Part shown: positions 14,283 through 25,105 of the stretch, one piece after another | Layout of the letters: each line of letters opens with the position of its first letter | Numbering within the stretch: the stretch's first letter is position 1 | IMG/VR virus record: IMGVR_UViG_3300037189_019103 | Location: 1 to 27,155 of that record | Reading direction: 5' to 3' (one strand) | DNA from: a virus | DNA length: 27,155 nt | Notes under the pieces: model-generated | Database searches by the model: none | What the model was told of the DNA's origin: nothing | Seen by the model: the letters and a program-made list of their open reading frames with translations, nothing else | Made by a program: the position numbers and the translations under genes

Positions 14283-17200
14283 ATGATAGAAAGTAAATTA
14301 AATTTTAAAAACACTAAAGAATTTAGAGATTTTTTAATTGATAAAACACTTAAAAGACCTAATGGTCCACAGACTTTTACGGAAGCAAACTATCGTGTAC
14401 GTTCTATCAATTTGTTACCCAACATAGACCCTGGAGATGTAAAAACAAATTGGAATAGTTTTTTTAAAGATAGTTTTGGGTTAAATTTATTTCAACAAGA
14501 TGAATTTAATGAATATATAAATTTATCTAGTTTAAATTTACAATTAGGTAATAACGGTAAAGTATATTCTGGGTATATTGATTCATTTACAAGAGTAGAT
14601 ACTGGTTTAGTTGGTATTATGACAGGAAAGAAATTTGATAATGATTCAAAATTAATGAAATTTGCCGTTAAAAATATTAGAGAAAATAAAGATGGACCTG
14701 TTTTAGCAAGAATAAGACAAAATTTAAATACTGCAACTTTAGGGAGAGTAAGAGTTTTAGATGCAATTAATGGTAATTTATCAAGTCTTATTGGTATAGT
14801 TACAGGTAAAGAACCTTTAATTGAAAAAAATTATAGAATAACGGTTTCAAATAACATCGTTGGTAAAGGGGTTGATTTTTTACAAACGGTTGCTGGTGTT
14901 GAAGTACCATTTAGTACAATACCTGGTGATTATTTAAGTAATCCTAAAAACCCTATTGAAAATGGTACTCAATCGAGAAACGGAGGGGGTGGGTTAATAC
15001 AGGATGTAACAAATGTTATTGGTAATATTTTTAATATTGATAAAAAAAGAAAAATAGCAATTAGACCTTCTGACCTAATGATAAAATATATGGGGGATGG
15101 TCAAAAACAAATATTATTTAATAATCTTTCTTTTTCAAAATATTCACCAAATTATACAACAAGAGCGAGGTCTCAACAATCTTCAAAAGTTTTAAATTTT
15201 ATTGATAATGTTTCAAAAGACATAAAAAATATTTTAGGTGTTGAAGCACCTAACGGTATTGCATATATTGGGGATGATAGAAGTGAAGATGTTAAATTTG
15301 CAACTGCTGATTTAAATGGTAATTTAGTTAGAAGTAGTTATTATTTAAGTTTGATGTTTGACCCAATTTCTGCTGATTTATTTGAAAAAACAAAAAATAT
15401 TTTAGAGGGTGGAAATATTGGTGGACCATTAACTTGGATAAGTAAAAACTCAATTAATGAATTAGGTTTATATAATAATGAATGGGACCAAGAATCTACA
15501 AATTTAAACGATTCTTTATCAACTAAATACGGTTTTAGAGAGGATTCTATTTTAGGTAAAACTCAAGAATTATTAAATAGTATGCCTAAAGATGGTTTAT
15601 CATCAAGGACACATGTTGGAAATGTTATTGACCAAACGAGTAGAATTTTTAAAGAGGGTGATAAAATGTTATCTAGAGGGTCTGCAGTACAATATGTTGA
15701 TAAATATACTAAACAAACAACAGGTATTGAATATTGTAGAGTTTGGACAAAGGATAGATCGTATATGAACTATTCTGATACAATGAAAAAAACAGGAAAT
15801 ATTCGTAAGTTCGAAGATAGTGTAGTTTCCACACCATGGAATTTAAATATTACACCGGTATCAAATGGTAATAAAGAATTTGAAGGTACATCCACAAACA
15901 TATTTAAAAAAGGTGATGGATTTTATGCTAAAAAATATATGTTATCTATCGAAAATTTAGCATGGAAAACTTCTAGTACATTAGGTTTCACATACAACGA
16001 TTTACCTTATTGTGAAAGAGGACTTAATGGTGGTAGAGTTATGTGGTTTCCACCGTATGATTTGAAAATTAGTGAAAGTAATTCGGCAAGATGGTCGGAT
16101 AATACTTTTCTTGGAAGACCAGAACCAATATATACATATCAAGATACATCAAGAACAGGACAATTATCTTTTAAAGTTGTTGTTGACCACCCAAGTATAT
16201 TAAATTTATTAGTAAGGGAACGGTTTTCCAATATGAGTGACGAAGAATCTGATAACTATATCAAGTCATTTTTTTCAGGTTGTGAACAATTAAATTTTTA
16301 TGATTTAATTAGAAAATATACTTATTTAGATGGTGATGATATAAAATTAATACAAGCTTATCTCGAAAAATCAAAAGACTCACAAATAATAAAAACATTC
16401 AAAACAGTTATCAACCCAATTGAAGTACCACAACAATCAAGCAATAATAATAATAAAGTAAGTGAATTAAAATTTTCTTTTAATTTAAAATTTGATAATG
16501 ATTACCCTGGTCCTAATTTACAAACTTTATATGTTGATACACCATATGGTTTATTATTTGAATCATTTAATAATAAAAAAAATAATACATTATATAATTT
16601 AAACTATGATTTATCAAGTATAACCGGATTAACACAAACAAACCAATTAAAAAATGAAATTTCATATGTATTTGGTGATCCAAATACTGTTATAACAACA
16701 GAAAAAGTTAATCAACAAATTGTAAAATTAGATTTATTATTTATTGAAGCTGAAAAACAATTTAATGATTATATCGATAGAACTGAAATATTAAAACAAA
16801 AAATATCTGCGAATACTATAAATGATATAACATTAACTGTAGAATCTTCATCATCATCTGTTGCTTCAGAAACATATAACGAAAAATTATCATTAAGAAG
16901 AAGTTCAAGTATTATAAATGATTTTTTCCAAAGAATTAAAAATAATAAAACACCTGATTTAAAAAGTAAATGGATTAATAGTATAAGTCCATCTGAATCA
17001 AAATCAGGTGACGTAAATAATCCTGAATTAACAGTTGTTTCAAAAGGACAACCTATAAAAATTGTTAGAAAATTTAAATTAAGTGATTTTGGATATGAAA
17101 ACAATCAAGGTACAATAACAATTAACACGGTAAATTATGGGGAAAAATTTACGGGTAATTCACCTGAAACTAATTGTATTGGAAAAGAATTTACAATTGT

Positions 17201-19049
17201 AAAAGGATTAAAAATAAATTCACCTATTGCGTTTTTTTGTAGACAATCTAAAGTAAATATTCAGTATAGTGAGGTTGAAGTTGTACCCCCTGAACCTATA
17301 GTTCCACCAGAACCTGTGACAGTAATAACACCTGGTCAAGACATTATAATAGATTCACCAACAAAAAAACCATTAATTGATCCTCTTAAAAAGATAATCA
17401 TGAAAACATTATCTGAATGTTATTATTTTAAAAAATTAGAAGAAGATTCACCATTTGTTTTTAAATCTTTAAAAGAAAAATTAAAATATTTTCATCCAGG
17501 TTTCCATTCAACAACACCAGAAGGTCTAAATTCACGTTTAACTTTTTTATTACAATGTATACGACCTGGTGATACTATACCAATAAAAGGTGTTAGTGAT
17601 GATACTGATTTAAATGCTAGAAACACATCATTCGGACCACCACCTGTTTGTGTTTTAAGAATAGGCGATTTTTATCATTCAAAGATTATAATAAGGGATG
17701 TTAATTTCACATATGATGAAAGTCCATGGGATATGAATCCTGAAGGTATTGGAATGCAACCAATGATAGCAAATGTATCATTACAAATTGCATTTATTGG
17801 TGGACAAGGATTATCAAAACCAATCGAAAGATTACAAAACGCATTGTCATCAAATTTCTTTGCTAATACCGAAATATATGATGAAAGATCAATACCAACA
17901 AATCAGAATATTGATGGTAAACCTGCAGAAAAATTTACAAAAGATTTTTTAGAAGAATTATTACGATTAAATAGTCAACCTAAACAAGAACCCAAACCAC
18001 AAAATGTAAATAAAATAAGTGAAGGAAAATATATTGGACTTTTAGATAATAAGAATAATATATTAGAATATACGTCTTATATTAATGATGTTTTTATTTA
18101 TAGTGAACAATATGTTAAAACATATGAAACAATTTATAATAAATTAATTCCAACATATGGATTAGAAATTGGAAAATTATTATTTCATACTGTTTATAGA
18201 ACAATACATGAATATGATGTTTATACTACAACCAGTAATACCCCAGGTAAAACTATATCATTATTTGGTAATTATAAAAAAAACAAAGATTTATTTGTTT
18301 TAAAAAGAGGTTTATTAGCCGCTTTAGTAGAAAAAATAAAAACGAAAAATTTATCTGAAATGTTTAATTTAGATAAAGATTTAACACCAGCAAAAGTTAC
18401 AAGGTCAAACGAATTTATAACACCGTTTATAATCACTTATGTTGAAAAAATAATAAATTATTTGGTGGATAAAAATCCATTTCAAGAAATGGAAATTACA
18501 AGGAATAATTTAATATCTGCATTGGATAAACTTAATTATATAATTAAGTTTGGTAAAGACAGTAAAATACTTGGGGAAACTGTAACTTCTGCAATGTTAT
18601 CAGGATTCACATATGATGTATTATATAATGAATATTCTTCTTGTATTGATTACATAGAAAAAAATACCTTTAAATTTTATAATGACCTAATAACTTCTAT
18701 AGATTTTTATAATCCTATCATTTTAGATAATGATTTTGAAAAAATGATAAAAGTTTTATTATATAATTCAGTTGATGGGATAATGAAAGAATATGAAAAA
18801 GATACAACAGTTTTTCCTGAAAACGTAAGAATTAAAATTAGAAAAAGAATAGAAGATTTTGTTGAAAAACCTAAACAAAAAGATTTTAAATTTTCTAAAT
18901 TCAATCAGAGAAAAAATTCTAATGTGATAAAGTTTAATATAACAGAATCCATAGATACAAATGAAAATGTGAGAGAAGATATTAAAAAAATAAATTCAGA
19001 TTTTGTTGAAGTAACAACTAAATTAAATTTTTATAAAACAAAAAAATAA
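14283..19049 (+). CDS. Giant baseplate / hub protein with two tube-like regions
   Basis: A 1588-residue protein I do not recognise as a single named family. Residues about 550-650 (GGRVMWFPPYDLKISESN, then RTGQLSFKVVVDHPSILNLL) and about 1115-1175 (VCVLRIGDFYHSKIIIRDV, then YDESPWDMNPEGIGMQP and VSLQIAFIGG) both read like tube-initiator or hub beta-barrel folds, as in T4 gp48/gp54 or gp27. A proline-rich linker (VVPPEPIVPPEPVTVITPG, about 1000-1019) joins them. A long helical C-terminal third (about 1270-1588) follows. It sits between the tape measure and the gp53-like wedge gene, the position for a protein that starts the tube on the baseplate. The start follows a poly-A leader; the stop overlaps the next ATG in TAATG. 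Baseplate location is likely; the exact equivalence is inferred. Confidence 0.55.
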   Translation: MIESKLNFKNTKEFRDFLIDKTLKRPNGPQTFTEANYRVRSINLLPNIDPGDVKTNWNSFFKDSFGLNLFQQDEFNEYINLSSLNLQLGNNGKVYSGYIDSFTRVDTGLVGIMTGKKFDNDSKLMKFAVKNIRENKDGPVLARIRQNLNTATLGRVRVLDAINGNLSSLIGIVTGKEPLIEKNYRITVSNNIVGKGVDFLQTVAGVEVPFSTIPGDYLSNPKNPIENGTQSRNGGGGLIQDVTNVIGNIFNIDKKRKIAIRPSDLMIKYMGDGQKQILFNNLSFSKYSPNYTTRARSQQSSKVLNFIDNVSKDIKNILGVEAPNGIAYIGDDRSEDVKFATADLNGNLVRSSYYLSLMFDPISADLFEKTKNILEGGNIGGPLTWISKNSINELGLYNNEWDQESTNLNDSLSTKYGFREDSILGKTQELLNSMPKDGLSSRTHVGNVIDQTSRIFKEGDKMLSRGSAVQYVDKYTKQTTGIEYCRVWTKDRSYMNYSDTMKKTGNIRKFEDSVVSTPWNLNITPVSNGNKEFEGTSTNIFKKGDGFYAKKYMLSIENLAWKTSSTLGFTYNDLPYCERGLNGGRVMWFPPYDLKISESNSARWSDNTFLGRPEPIYTYQDTSRTGQLSFKVVVDHPSILNLLVRERFSNMSDEESDNYIKSFFSGCEQLNFYDLIRKYTYLDGDDIKLIQAYLEKSKDSQIIKTFKTVINPIEVPQQSSNNNNKVSELKFSFNLKFDNDYPGPNLQTLYVDTPYGLLFESFNNKKNNTLYNLNYDLSSITGLTQTNQLKNEISYVFGDPNTVITTEKVNQQIVKLDLLFIEAEKQFNDYIDRTEILKQKISANTINDITLTVESSSSSVASETYNEKLSLRRSSSIINDFFQRIKNNKTPDLKSKWINSISPSESKSGDVNNPELTVVSKGQPIKIVRKFKLSDFGYENNQGTITINTVNYGEKFTGNSPETNCIGKEFTIVKGLKINSPIAFFCRQSKVNIQYSEVEVVPPEPIVPPEPVTVITPGQDIIIDSPTKKPLIDPLKKIIMKTLSECYYFKKLEEDSPFVFKSLKEKLKYFHPGFHSTTPEGLNSRLTFLLQCIRPGDTIPIKGVSDDTDLNARNTSFGPPPVCVLRIGDFYHSKIIIRDVNFTYDESPWDMNPEGIGMQPMIANVSLQIAFIGGQGLSKPIERLQNALSSNFFANTEIYDERSIPTNQNIDGKPAEKFTKDFLEELLRLNSQPKQEPKPQNVNKISEGKYIGLLDNKNNILEYTSYINDVFIYSEQYVKTYETIYNKLIPTYGLEIGKLLFHTVYRTIHEYDVYTTTSNTPGKTISLFGNYKKNKDLFVLKRGLLAALVEKIKTKNLSEMFNLDKDLTPAKVTRSNEFITPFIITYVEKIINYLVDKNPFQEMEITRNNLISALDKLNYIIKFGKDSKILGETVTSAMLSGFTYDVLYNEYSSCIDYIEKNTFKFYNDLITSIDFYNPIILDNDFEKMIKVLLYNSVDGIMKEYEKDTTVFPENVRIKIRKRIEDFVEKPKQKDFKFSKFNQRKNSNVIKFNITESIDTNENVREDIKKINSDFVEVTTKLNFYKTKK

Positions 19050-19372
19050 TGGGGAGAGAATATTTTAATAGATATCAATTTTTTATCGAGGATAGTCAAT
19101 TTAAAATCGTACCAGGAATTGAAATCCCAATTAAAACAACAGATAAATATTTTATTTATATAAAGGGAAGGGATAGATTAGACAAAATATCTCAAGAATA
19201 TTATAATAGTCCAACATTCGGTTGGTTAATTTTATTAGCTAATCCATTAGTTGGTAGTATCGAATTTACAATACCAAATAATTCTTTACTAAGAGTACCA
19301 TTTCCTTTAATTACAACACTACAAGATTATAATAGAAACATAGAATTATATAATTTATATTATGGCGAATAA
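19049..19372 (+). CDS. Baseplate wedge protein, gp53-like LysM fold
   Basis: A 107-residue protein. The central part is a LysM-like module of the T4 gp53 / P2 gpX kind: RDRLDKISQEYYNSPTFGW (41-59), LILLANPLVG (60-69), and IPNNSLLRVPFPL (75-87). The family pattern is 'R-x-D-x-L-x-x-I-x-x-x-Y-Y-x-x-P-x-x-W-x-I-x-x-x-N' then a hydrophobic 'L-R-I-P'. T4 gp53 is 196 residues, so this is a compact form. Its ATG overlaps the previous stop (TAATG), and its own end overlaps the next start by 11 nt, so it is translationally coupled on both sides. Confidence 0.75.
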   Translation: MGREYFNRYQFFIEDSQFKIVPGIEIPIKTTDKYFIYIKGRDRLDKISQEYYNSPTFGWLILLANPLVGSIEFTIPNNSLLRVPFPLITTLQDYNRNIELYNLYYGE

Positions 19373-22001
19373 CGATTTAAGTAATAGTGAAAACATATTA
19401 GTAAAGGTAGACCAAAACAATTTAATATATGTTGACCCTAATAGTATAGTAGATAACGATGGTAACATACAACCAAGAAATTTTAAACAAGAAAATTTAG
19501 TAATGTATGTTAATTTAGAAGCTGATTTAATTCCAAGAACAATTTTATTATCTAAGGATCAAGGAACGACTTTAACAAATATTGCTAAGGGTAATCTTAA
19601 CTTTTTAAAAAGTCAAACAGGAAACGGTGATTTTGATACATCATATACTGAAAGTTTTGTTGGTGAACCAATATTAAATACTAGTACAAAAGAAAATGAT
19701 GATTATTTTTTATCAGATAAAACAGGTCAAAATTTTGGTATAGATTCAATAAGTATTAATATAAAGGGGGCTAATTTTATACCTACAGTAACAATTAATT
19801 TTGTTGATATTAGAGGTAAAGTTTTATTTGAATCAGCATCTAACTCACCATACAAAGCCTTTTTCCATCTTCCTTGGCCTATTTTTTATTTAACAGTAAA
19901 AGGATTTTATGGAAAGGCAATTAGATATCGTTTACATATGGTTAAATTTAATTCTAGATTTAATGATTCAAGTGGTAATTTTGAAATTACAACAAATTTT
20001 GTTGGGTCAACATATGCGTTTTTAAATGATATTTCATTATCCCAAATAATTAATTCACCTTATATGTATTTAATTGAAAAGATTGAAAATAAAAAATTTA
20101 ATGAATCAACAGGTAGATATGAAAAATATGTTTCAAAAACTTCAAAAGGTTATTCTATTTTAACTTCAATTTTCAATGAATACAAACAAAAAAATTTAGT
20201 ACCTAAAGATATGCCTGTTAAAACTTTAAAAGAGTTAGGTTATATTGCTGAATCATTAGATAAAATATTAGAAAAAGAAATTTTTACTAAGGTTGTAGAC
20301 ATGAAAGTTTTATCTGGAGTAAAAGACATTGAAAAAGATATTGAAGATTTTATAAACACAATAAAAGCTTGGGCAACTAAAAATTTAGCTAAAGATTATA
20401 TACGTAAACCAAAACTTTTACAAAACAATAGTACAATAGATGAATTTTGGTATAATATTGTTGGTTCAGATAAAACAAAATTAGATACTATAATTGATAA
20501 AAATAAAAATGGTACATTAGAACGATTAATATCAAATGGAACAGAAAAAATAAATATATCTTTAGGGTATGTTAATGGTTCATTTAATAATACGACATCT
20601 GATTTTAAAAAAGTGACATTAAAAAGTGTTAAATTAATTAAAGATTATTACGATTATGACACAGGTAAAAAAGTGATTGTTGGTATTGATAATTTGATTA
20701 GGGATATTTATAGCGTTAAAAATTCATTTGATGAACAAAAGAAAAAATTACAAGATGAGATAGAATCAAAAATGAATAGTATAATTAAAGACCCATCTAA
20801 AGGTTTTGGATTTGAACCAACAATTCGTAACATACTTGCAGTTATTTTAGCGAATGCTGATGTTTATATTCGTTTAATGAAAGATGTTCATAATAGGTCT
20901 TTTGATAGTTCTAACACTAGGTCTAAATTATTATCTGGTTTAACAAATGAACAAAGTAAAAATACATCACCAATATATCCGTGGCCTGAAGTTAAAAAAC
21001 CAAACACTGGATGTAAACAAAATATCATTGCTTACCCTGGTGAACCTGAATTAATTAATAAGTTAAAAACAAATGATAAAAGTATATGGCCTGAAGTTGA
21101 TTTTGTCGAGGAATTTTTAAAAATTGTAACAAACAGAATAGACACAAATGTTAAGAATGAACCAACAACAAATGATATTAATTACATATTTGAAACAGAT
21201 TTTGATGAAAATAAAATTGATGATATAAGTGGTATTGATGTTATACATAAGAATATACCATATGTTGATAAAACATTTTCATCATTTATTTATGAATTAT
21301 ATGAAAGAGCAAAATATATTACATTATTTGATTCATTTAATAATTCTTTTTTGAAATATATTGTAGACGAAGAATATGAAAATATTATTGAATCTATTGA
21401 TGGTAATATTGATTTAATTCAGTTAGTTAAAAAACTAACTTCAATAGAGGATTTAATTTCTATTTCTGCAGATGGGCAACAACTAAGAGGATTTCTTGTA
21501 GAATCTTCACCAAATGATAGGTTCATTTATTTTAGAGATAATTTACCTACGGTTTCATATTTAAAAGATATTATTGAATATCCATTTTATTTTGAAAAAT
21601 ATGGTGATGATTTAAAATCATCAAATTCATTTAAAAGTGATGAACTTAATAGTGAATTAATAAGATATAAACCTGAACCATATAGAAAAAACATATATCC
21701 ATTTAGTTCAGATTTATATTTAGATTATTTAAATGTTCCAACATTTACTGATAACAATTTTATTTTTAATGGTATATTATCCATAAATCAAAATCAAGGA
21801 TTTATATGTTCACCAATTAATTCAGAATCATGGGTAAAAAGTAATTACGTAAATAATATGTTTTTACATAATATTAAAGTCGGTAATAATTCTGTAAATA
21901 TTTTAAATACACCTTATTTCCATAAACAACTTTATTCTGATTTCATAAACAAAAAAGTAAATGGTAAATATAGTGGTTCTTCATATCTTTTATTAAATTA
22001 A
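19362..22001 (+). CDS. Hub-like baseplate protein, N-terminal part (ends at in-frame TAA)
   Basis: 879 residues before a TAA at 21999-22001. Residues about 125-225 hold the clearest hub-type pattern: ISINIKGANFIPTVTINFVD, then PIFYLTVKGFYGKAIRYRLH, and FNDSSGNFEITTNFVGSTYA, alternating strands like the tube-type domains of T4 gp27 or phage D proteins. The middle is helical and charged (about 270-480). The end, GKYSGSSYLLLN, stops abruptly, and the same reading frame resumes immediately with LPFLDLDDEITFNGQSIL before the next ATG at 22056. This suggests that this and the next CDS are one gene of 1906 codons with a nonsense codon at position 880. It could also be a genuine two-protein arrangement. 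Confidence 0.6.
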   Translation: MANNDLSNSENILVKVDQNNLIYVDPNSIVDNDGNIQPRNFKQENLVMYVNLEADLIPRTILLSKDQGTTLTNIAKGNLNFLKSQTGNGDFDTSYTESFVGEPILNTSTKENDDYFLSDKTGQNFGIDSISINIKGANFIPTVTINFVDIRGKVLFESASNSPYKAFFHLPWPIFYLTVKGFYGKAIRYRLHMVKFNSRFNDSSGNFEITTNFVGSTYAFLNDISLSQIINSPYMYLIEKIENKKFNESTGRYEKYVSKTSKGYSILTSIFNEYKQKNLVPKDMPVKTLKELGYIAESLDKILEKEIFTKVVDMKVLSGVKDIEKDIEDFINTIKAWATKNLAKDYIRKPKLLQNNSTIDEFWYNIVGSDKTKLDTIIDKNKNGTLERLISNGTEKINISLGYVNGSFNNTTSDFKKVTLKSVKLIKDYYDYDTGKKVIVGIDNLIRDIYSVKNSFDEQKKKLQDEIESKMNSIIKDPSKGFGFEPTIRNILAVILANADVYIRLMKDVHNRSFDSSNTRSKLLSGLTNEQSKNTSPIYPWPEVKKPNTGCKQNIIAYPGEPELINKLKTNDKSIWPEVDFVEEFLKIVTNRIDTNVKNEPTTNDINYIFETDFDENKIDDISGIDVIHKNIPYVDKTFSSFIYELYERAKYITLFDSFNNSFLKYIVDEEYENIIESIDGNIDLIQLVKKLTSIEDLISISADGQQLRGFLVESSPNDRFIYFRDNLPTVSYLKDIIEYPFYFEKYGDDLKSSNSFKSDELNSELIRYKPEPYRKNIYPFSSDLYLDYLNVPTFTDNNFIFNGILSINQNQGFICSPINSESWVKSNYVNNMFLHNIKVGNNSVNILNTPYFHKQLYSDFINKKVNGKYSGSSYLLLN

Positions 22002-22055
22002 TTACCATTTTTAGATTTAGACGATGAGATAACATTTAATGGTCAGTCAATTTTA
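21999..22055 (+). other. In-frame stop and coding-like bridge between the two hub ORFs
   Basis: TAA at 21999-22001 is followed by 18 sense codons (22002-22055) in the same frame as both flanking ORFs, encoding LPFLDLDDEITFNGQSIL. The segment lacks the A/T-rich leader and TATTTATA box seen before separate genes here. A TCA-to-TAA change would be enough to create the stop. Confidence 0.6.
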
Positions 22056-25000
22056 ATGTCATCTTTATTTAGAGAAATCTCATCAACTCATTTTGTACCA
22101 TATTATTTAATGTTGAAATGGGGGTCTTTATATCATCGATATAAAAATAAAATAATTAATAATGAAGATATATTGGATGGATTTTTAAATGGTAGTAATG
22201 TTACTCAACCTATAACAGGTACAACATTTTTTGATGGTAACTATACAGGATTAACATATACATCATTCACGATAGATTCAAATACGGTAACACACGATGA
22301 TAATGTAGGTATAAATCCATTTTATCAAGCAATTTTTCATCAAATAATAAATGGGTATAATCACTATAATGTGACATCAGGTAATACTTCATATAGTGCT
22401 CAAACTTTATCTGATAAAATTGTACACAAAAACGTAACAAAAAATAATAAGTATTGGAGTGTTTTTGTAAACAATTCATTATATTACAACAATGAACAAT
22501 ATTTTACATTACTTCCATCAAATGGATTTAATAATAATGACCTTAAATATAAAAACAATGAACCATATCCATTCGCTGAACAATATAATTTTAGGTCATT
22601 TTGGTATGATGAAAATATAAGTTCAGAATTTTCAGGTAGAACATTTGCATCATATTCTGAATATCCAAGAAATTATGTATCAGGTTCGACTATTGATGGT
22701 ATTTTTTCTTTAGATTCGAACTATAGAAAAGTTATTGATTTAATAGGTACGTTTAGTCCAAAAATATTAGAATCATTTGAAGAAATGTTTTTAGACTTTG
22801 CATCCGAAGATGCTAATTATGAAATACCATATCAAAAATTTTTAAATGTTAGTTATCCAAAATTTCAATCTTTATTAAAAGATTTATGTACATTAAAAAT
22901 TAGTGACATTGGTGTTACTAATATAAATGATACGGATACGTTATTTAATACAATAAAATCAAAACAAATCACTAAATCAGAATATATAACATCAAATATT
23001 CTTAACAATCAAAATTTAATAAAATTTACTTTAGGTAATCCAAAAGAAATTGATCCATATATTTTTTATGGGATGGCTCAACCAGAATATTTTAATTATA
23101 AAAAAACATTATCACTATTTAATGAATCTCCATATAATTCCTCTGATAATAATTTAGATAATCAAGATTTTATAAAATTATATATTGGTGAAGATATTGA
23201 TAACCATTACATTAATTTTTTTATTACAAATAATATTAAATTAAATGAAGAAAATATTATTAGATATAGACCAATGGTACAAATTTATGCGGGATATGTA
23301 AATTCAGGTGGTGTTAATACAACAACAGCATTTAAACAATATTTACAAACATCTGTATTTACAAGTACTGGAAATGGAATATATGCTGCAGGTTCAGAAG
23401 TGAGACTTAAATATTTTTTAGATTTATTACTAAAAAAATTGAGTTCATATAAAAATGAAAAAATGGTGTCCCAAAATTCGTATATTAATTTATTTAAAGG
23501 GTATAATACTGACCAATCAAAATTAGAACTTTATAATACATTTAAATCATTTAATGATAAATGGACATCAGGAAATTCTATTGGACAGAGATTATTATTA
23601 GAAGAATTTTTAATATTAGATAGGTCTAATAGAGATATTGGTGATAAGTTTTATCTTAATCTTGATAAAATAACTAATTTATTAAATCCTAAAAACGGTA
23701 AAATAAATCTATACTCTGCGATTTCAATTTTAATTCAAAATACAGGATTAGATATGAGAGCATTACCTTCATATGTTAATTTTTATGGTACTAATCTAAA
23801 AAATAAAACTAAAATAGTTCCATCTAAAACTGTGGCTAAAAATTTATTTGGAACATTTTTAGAAGTTGATTATCAAGAATCATCACCTAAAATCATAATT
23901 CAATTAGTTGGTAACACATCTAAAAGACTTGACTTAAATGAAAGTAAGGAATATAAGTACGCTGATGATAGTTTTTATATTGGTAGTGTTAATAATAATC
24001 CATTAATAACAACATGTCTCGAAAGTTTTTCTACAAATGATTTAAGTAAATCAAATAAAGTAGTTGCATTTGAAGTTAGTTTTGGGGATCAAAATCAAGG
24101 TATATTTAAGGGAGTAACATTAGACCAAACATCATTAAAAAACACATCAGAATCATATGTTGTTTTAGAAAATTTAGCTAGATCCGAATCTGGTGCAGGT
24201 GCATATAATGTTGATGTTAGTTTATTTGATTACTATAAACAAGCATCATATAGTTGTGATGTTTCTTGTATGGGTAATGTTATGATACAACCAACAATGT
24301 ATTTTTATTTAAAAAATATCCCTATGTTTAAAGGTTCATATTGGATTACGGAGGTTAATCATAATATAAAAAGTAATGTAATTACAACAAATTTTGTTGG
24401 AACTAGAATTCCATATACGTCATTACCTGACCCAAAAGATTCATTTATTGCAAGTTATAGAGTTTTATTTGATAAAATTTCAAATAGGGCTAAATCAATA
24501 TTAAAACAAGTTACAGCATCAGGAACAACTATAACATCCGTGGATTATGAAGGTGTTAAATATTCGACTAATATGGGTAAAGTTAATATTCCTGGTGAAG
24601 AAATAACCAAAACTACACCAAAAGTTGGTGTAACAGAATTTGGTGTACCATATAATGGATATAATAACGTATTAACAATACAAAAAATTGATAATAATGG
24701 TACTTGGTTACGTGCGATTGTTGTTAAAATGGGTGGTCCAAATTATCTTATAGAAGAATCTACTGTTGCAAATATTGCGGAAGGTATTTTATGGTCGGAT
24801 GTTAATAATTCCGATATGAGATTTTATAATCTTAAATTCCAATTAGATATTGCTAACGCAGAACAAATTAGAAGTGCAATTACAGAATTTAAAAATCCAT
24901 CAAATAATAAGACATTAATACTAGAACCAGATTACCAATTAGATCGTTCTGGTAGTATAAAAGTTCAGGGACCAATTTCTGTTGGACCCAGAATGGATGA

Positions 25001-25082
25001 ATATGGTATGGGTATGTCACCAAAGTTAATGTCAGATTTACAGATAAATGATGGTCAAGTTATATATTTTAGAATGACATAA
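22056..25082 (+). CDS. Hub-like baseplate protein, C-terminal part
   Basis: 1008 residues from the first ATG after the bridge. The N-terminus, FREISSTHFVPYYLMLKWG (4-22), is a hydrophobic-aromatic helix that looks internal rather than N-terminal. Residues about 725-790 carry a hub-type signature: CDVSCMGNVMIQPTMYFYL, IPMFKGSYWITEVNHNI and VITTNFVGTRIPY, the 'V-x-C-x-G-x-x-x-I-Q-P-G/T ... G-x-Y-x-I-x-x-V-x-H' pattern of tail hub proteins. The last 100 residues are a separate mixed domain. There is no leader or promoter-like box, so it is either the readthrough portion of a larger protein or made by reinitiation after 54 nt. Confidence 0.6.
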   Translation: MSSLFREISSTHFVPYYLMLKWGSLYHRYKNKIINNEDILDGFLNGSNVTQPITGTTFFDGNYTGLTYTSFTIDSNTVTHDDNVGINPFYQAIFHQIINGYNHYNVTSGNTSYSAQTLSDKIVHKNVTKNNKYWSVFVNNSLYYNNEQYFTLLPSNGFNNNDLKYKNNEPYPFAEQYNFRSFWYDENISSEFSGRTFASYSEYPRNYVSGSTIDGIFSLDSNYRKVIDLIGTFSPKILESFEEMFLDFASEDANYEIPYQKFLNVSYPKFQSLLKDLCTLKISDIGVTNINDTDTLFNTIKSKQITKSEYITSNILNNQNLIKFTLGNPKEIDPYIFYGMAQPEYFNYKKTLSLFNESPYNSSDNNLDNQDFIKLYIGEDIDNHYINFFITNNIKLNEENIIRYRPMVQIYAGYVNSGGVNTTTAFKQYLQTSVFTSTGNGIYAAGSEVRLKYFLDLLLKKLSSYKNEKMVSQNSYINLFKGYNTDQSKLELYNTFKSFNDKWTSGNSIGQRLLLEEFLILDRSNRDIGDKFYLNLDKITNLLNPKNGKINLYSAISILIQNTGLDMRALPSYVNFYGTNLKNKTKIVPSKTVAKNLFGTFLEVDYQESSPKIIIQLVGNTSKRLDLNESKEYKYADDSFYIGSVNNNPLITTCLESFSTNDLSKSNKVVAFEVSFGDQNQGIFKGVTLDQTSLKNTSESYVVLENLARSESGAGAYNVDVSLFDYYKQASYSCDVSCMGNVMIQPTMYFYLKNIPMFKGSYWITEVNHNIKSNVITTNFVGTRIPYTSLPDPKDSFIASYRVLFDKISNRAKSILKQVTASGTTITSVDYEGVKYSTNMGKVNIPGEEITKTTPKVGVTEFGVPYNGYNNVLTIQKIDNNGTWLRAIVVKMGGPNYLIEESTVANIAEGILWSDVNNSDMRFYNLKFQLDIANAEQIRSAITEFKNPSNNKTLILEPDYQLDRSGSIKVQGPISVGPRMDEYGMGMSPKLMSDLQINDGQVIYFRMT

Positions 25083-25105
25083 ATTATTTTTTTATTTTTA
25101 ATTGA

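Noticed and set aside
16769-17104. Minus-strand ORF of 111 residues inside the giant baseplate gene
   Set aside because: Hydrophobic, low-complexity antisense reading of a long real gene; no promoter or neighbour in that direction.
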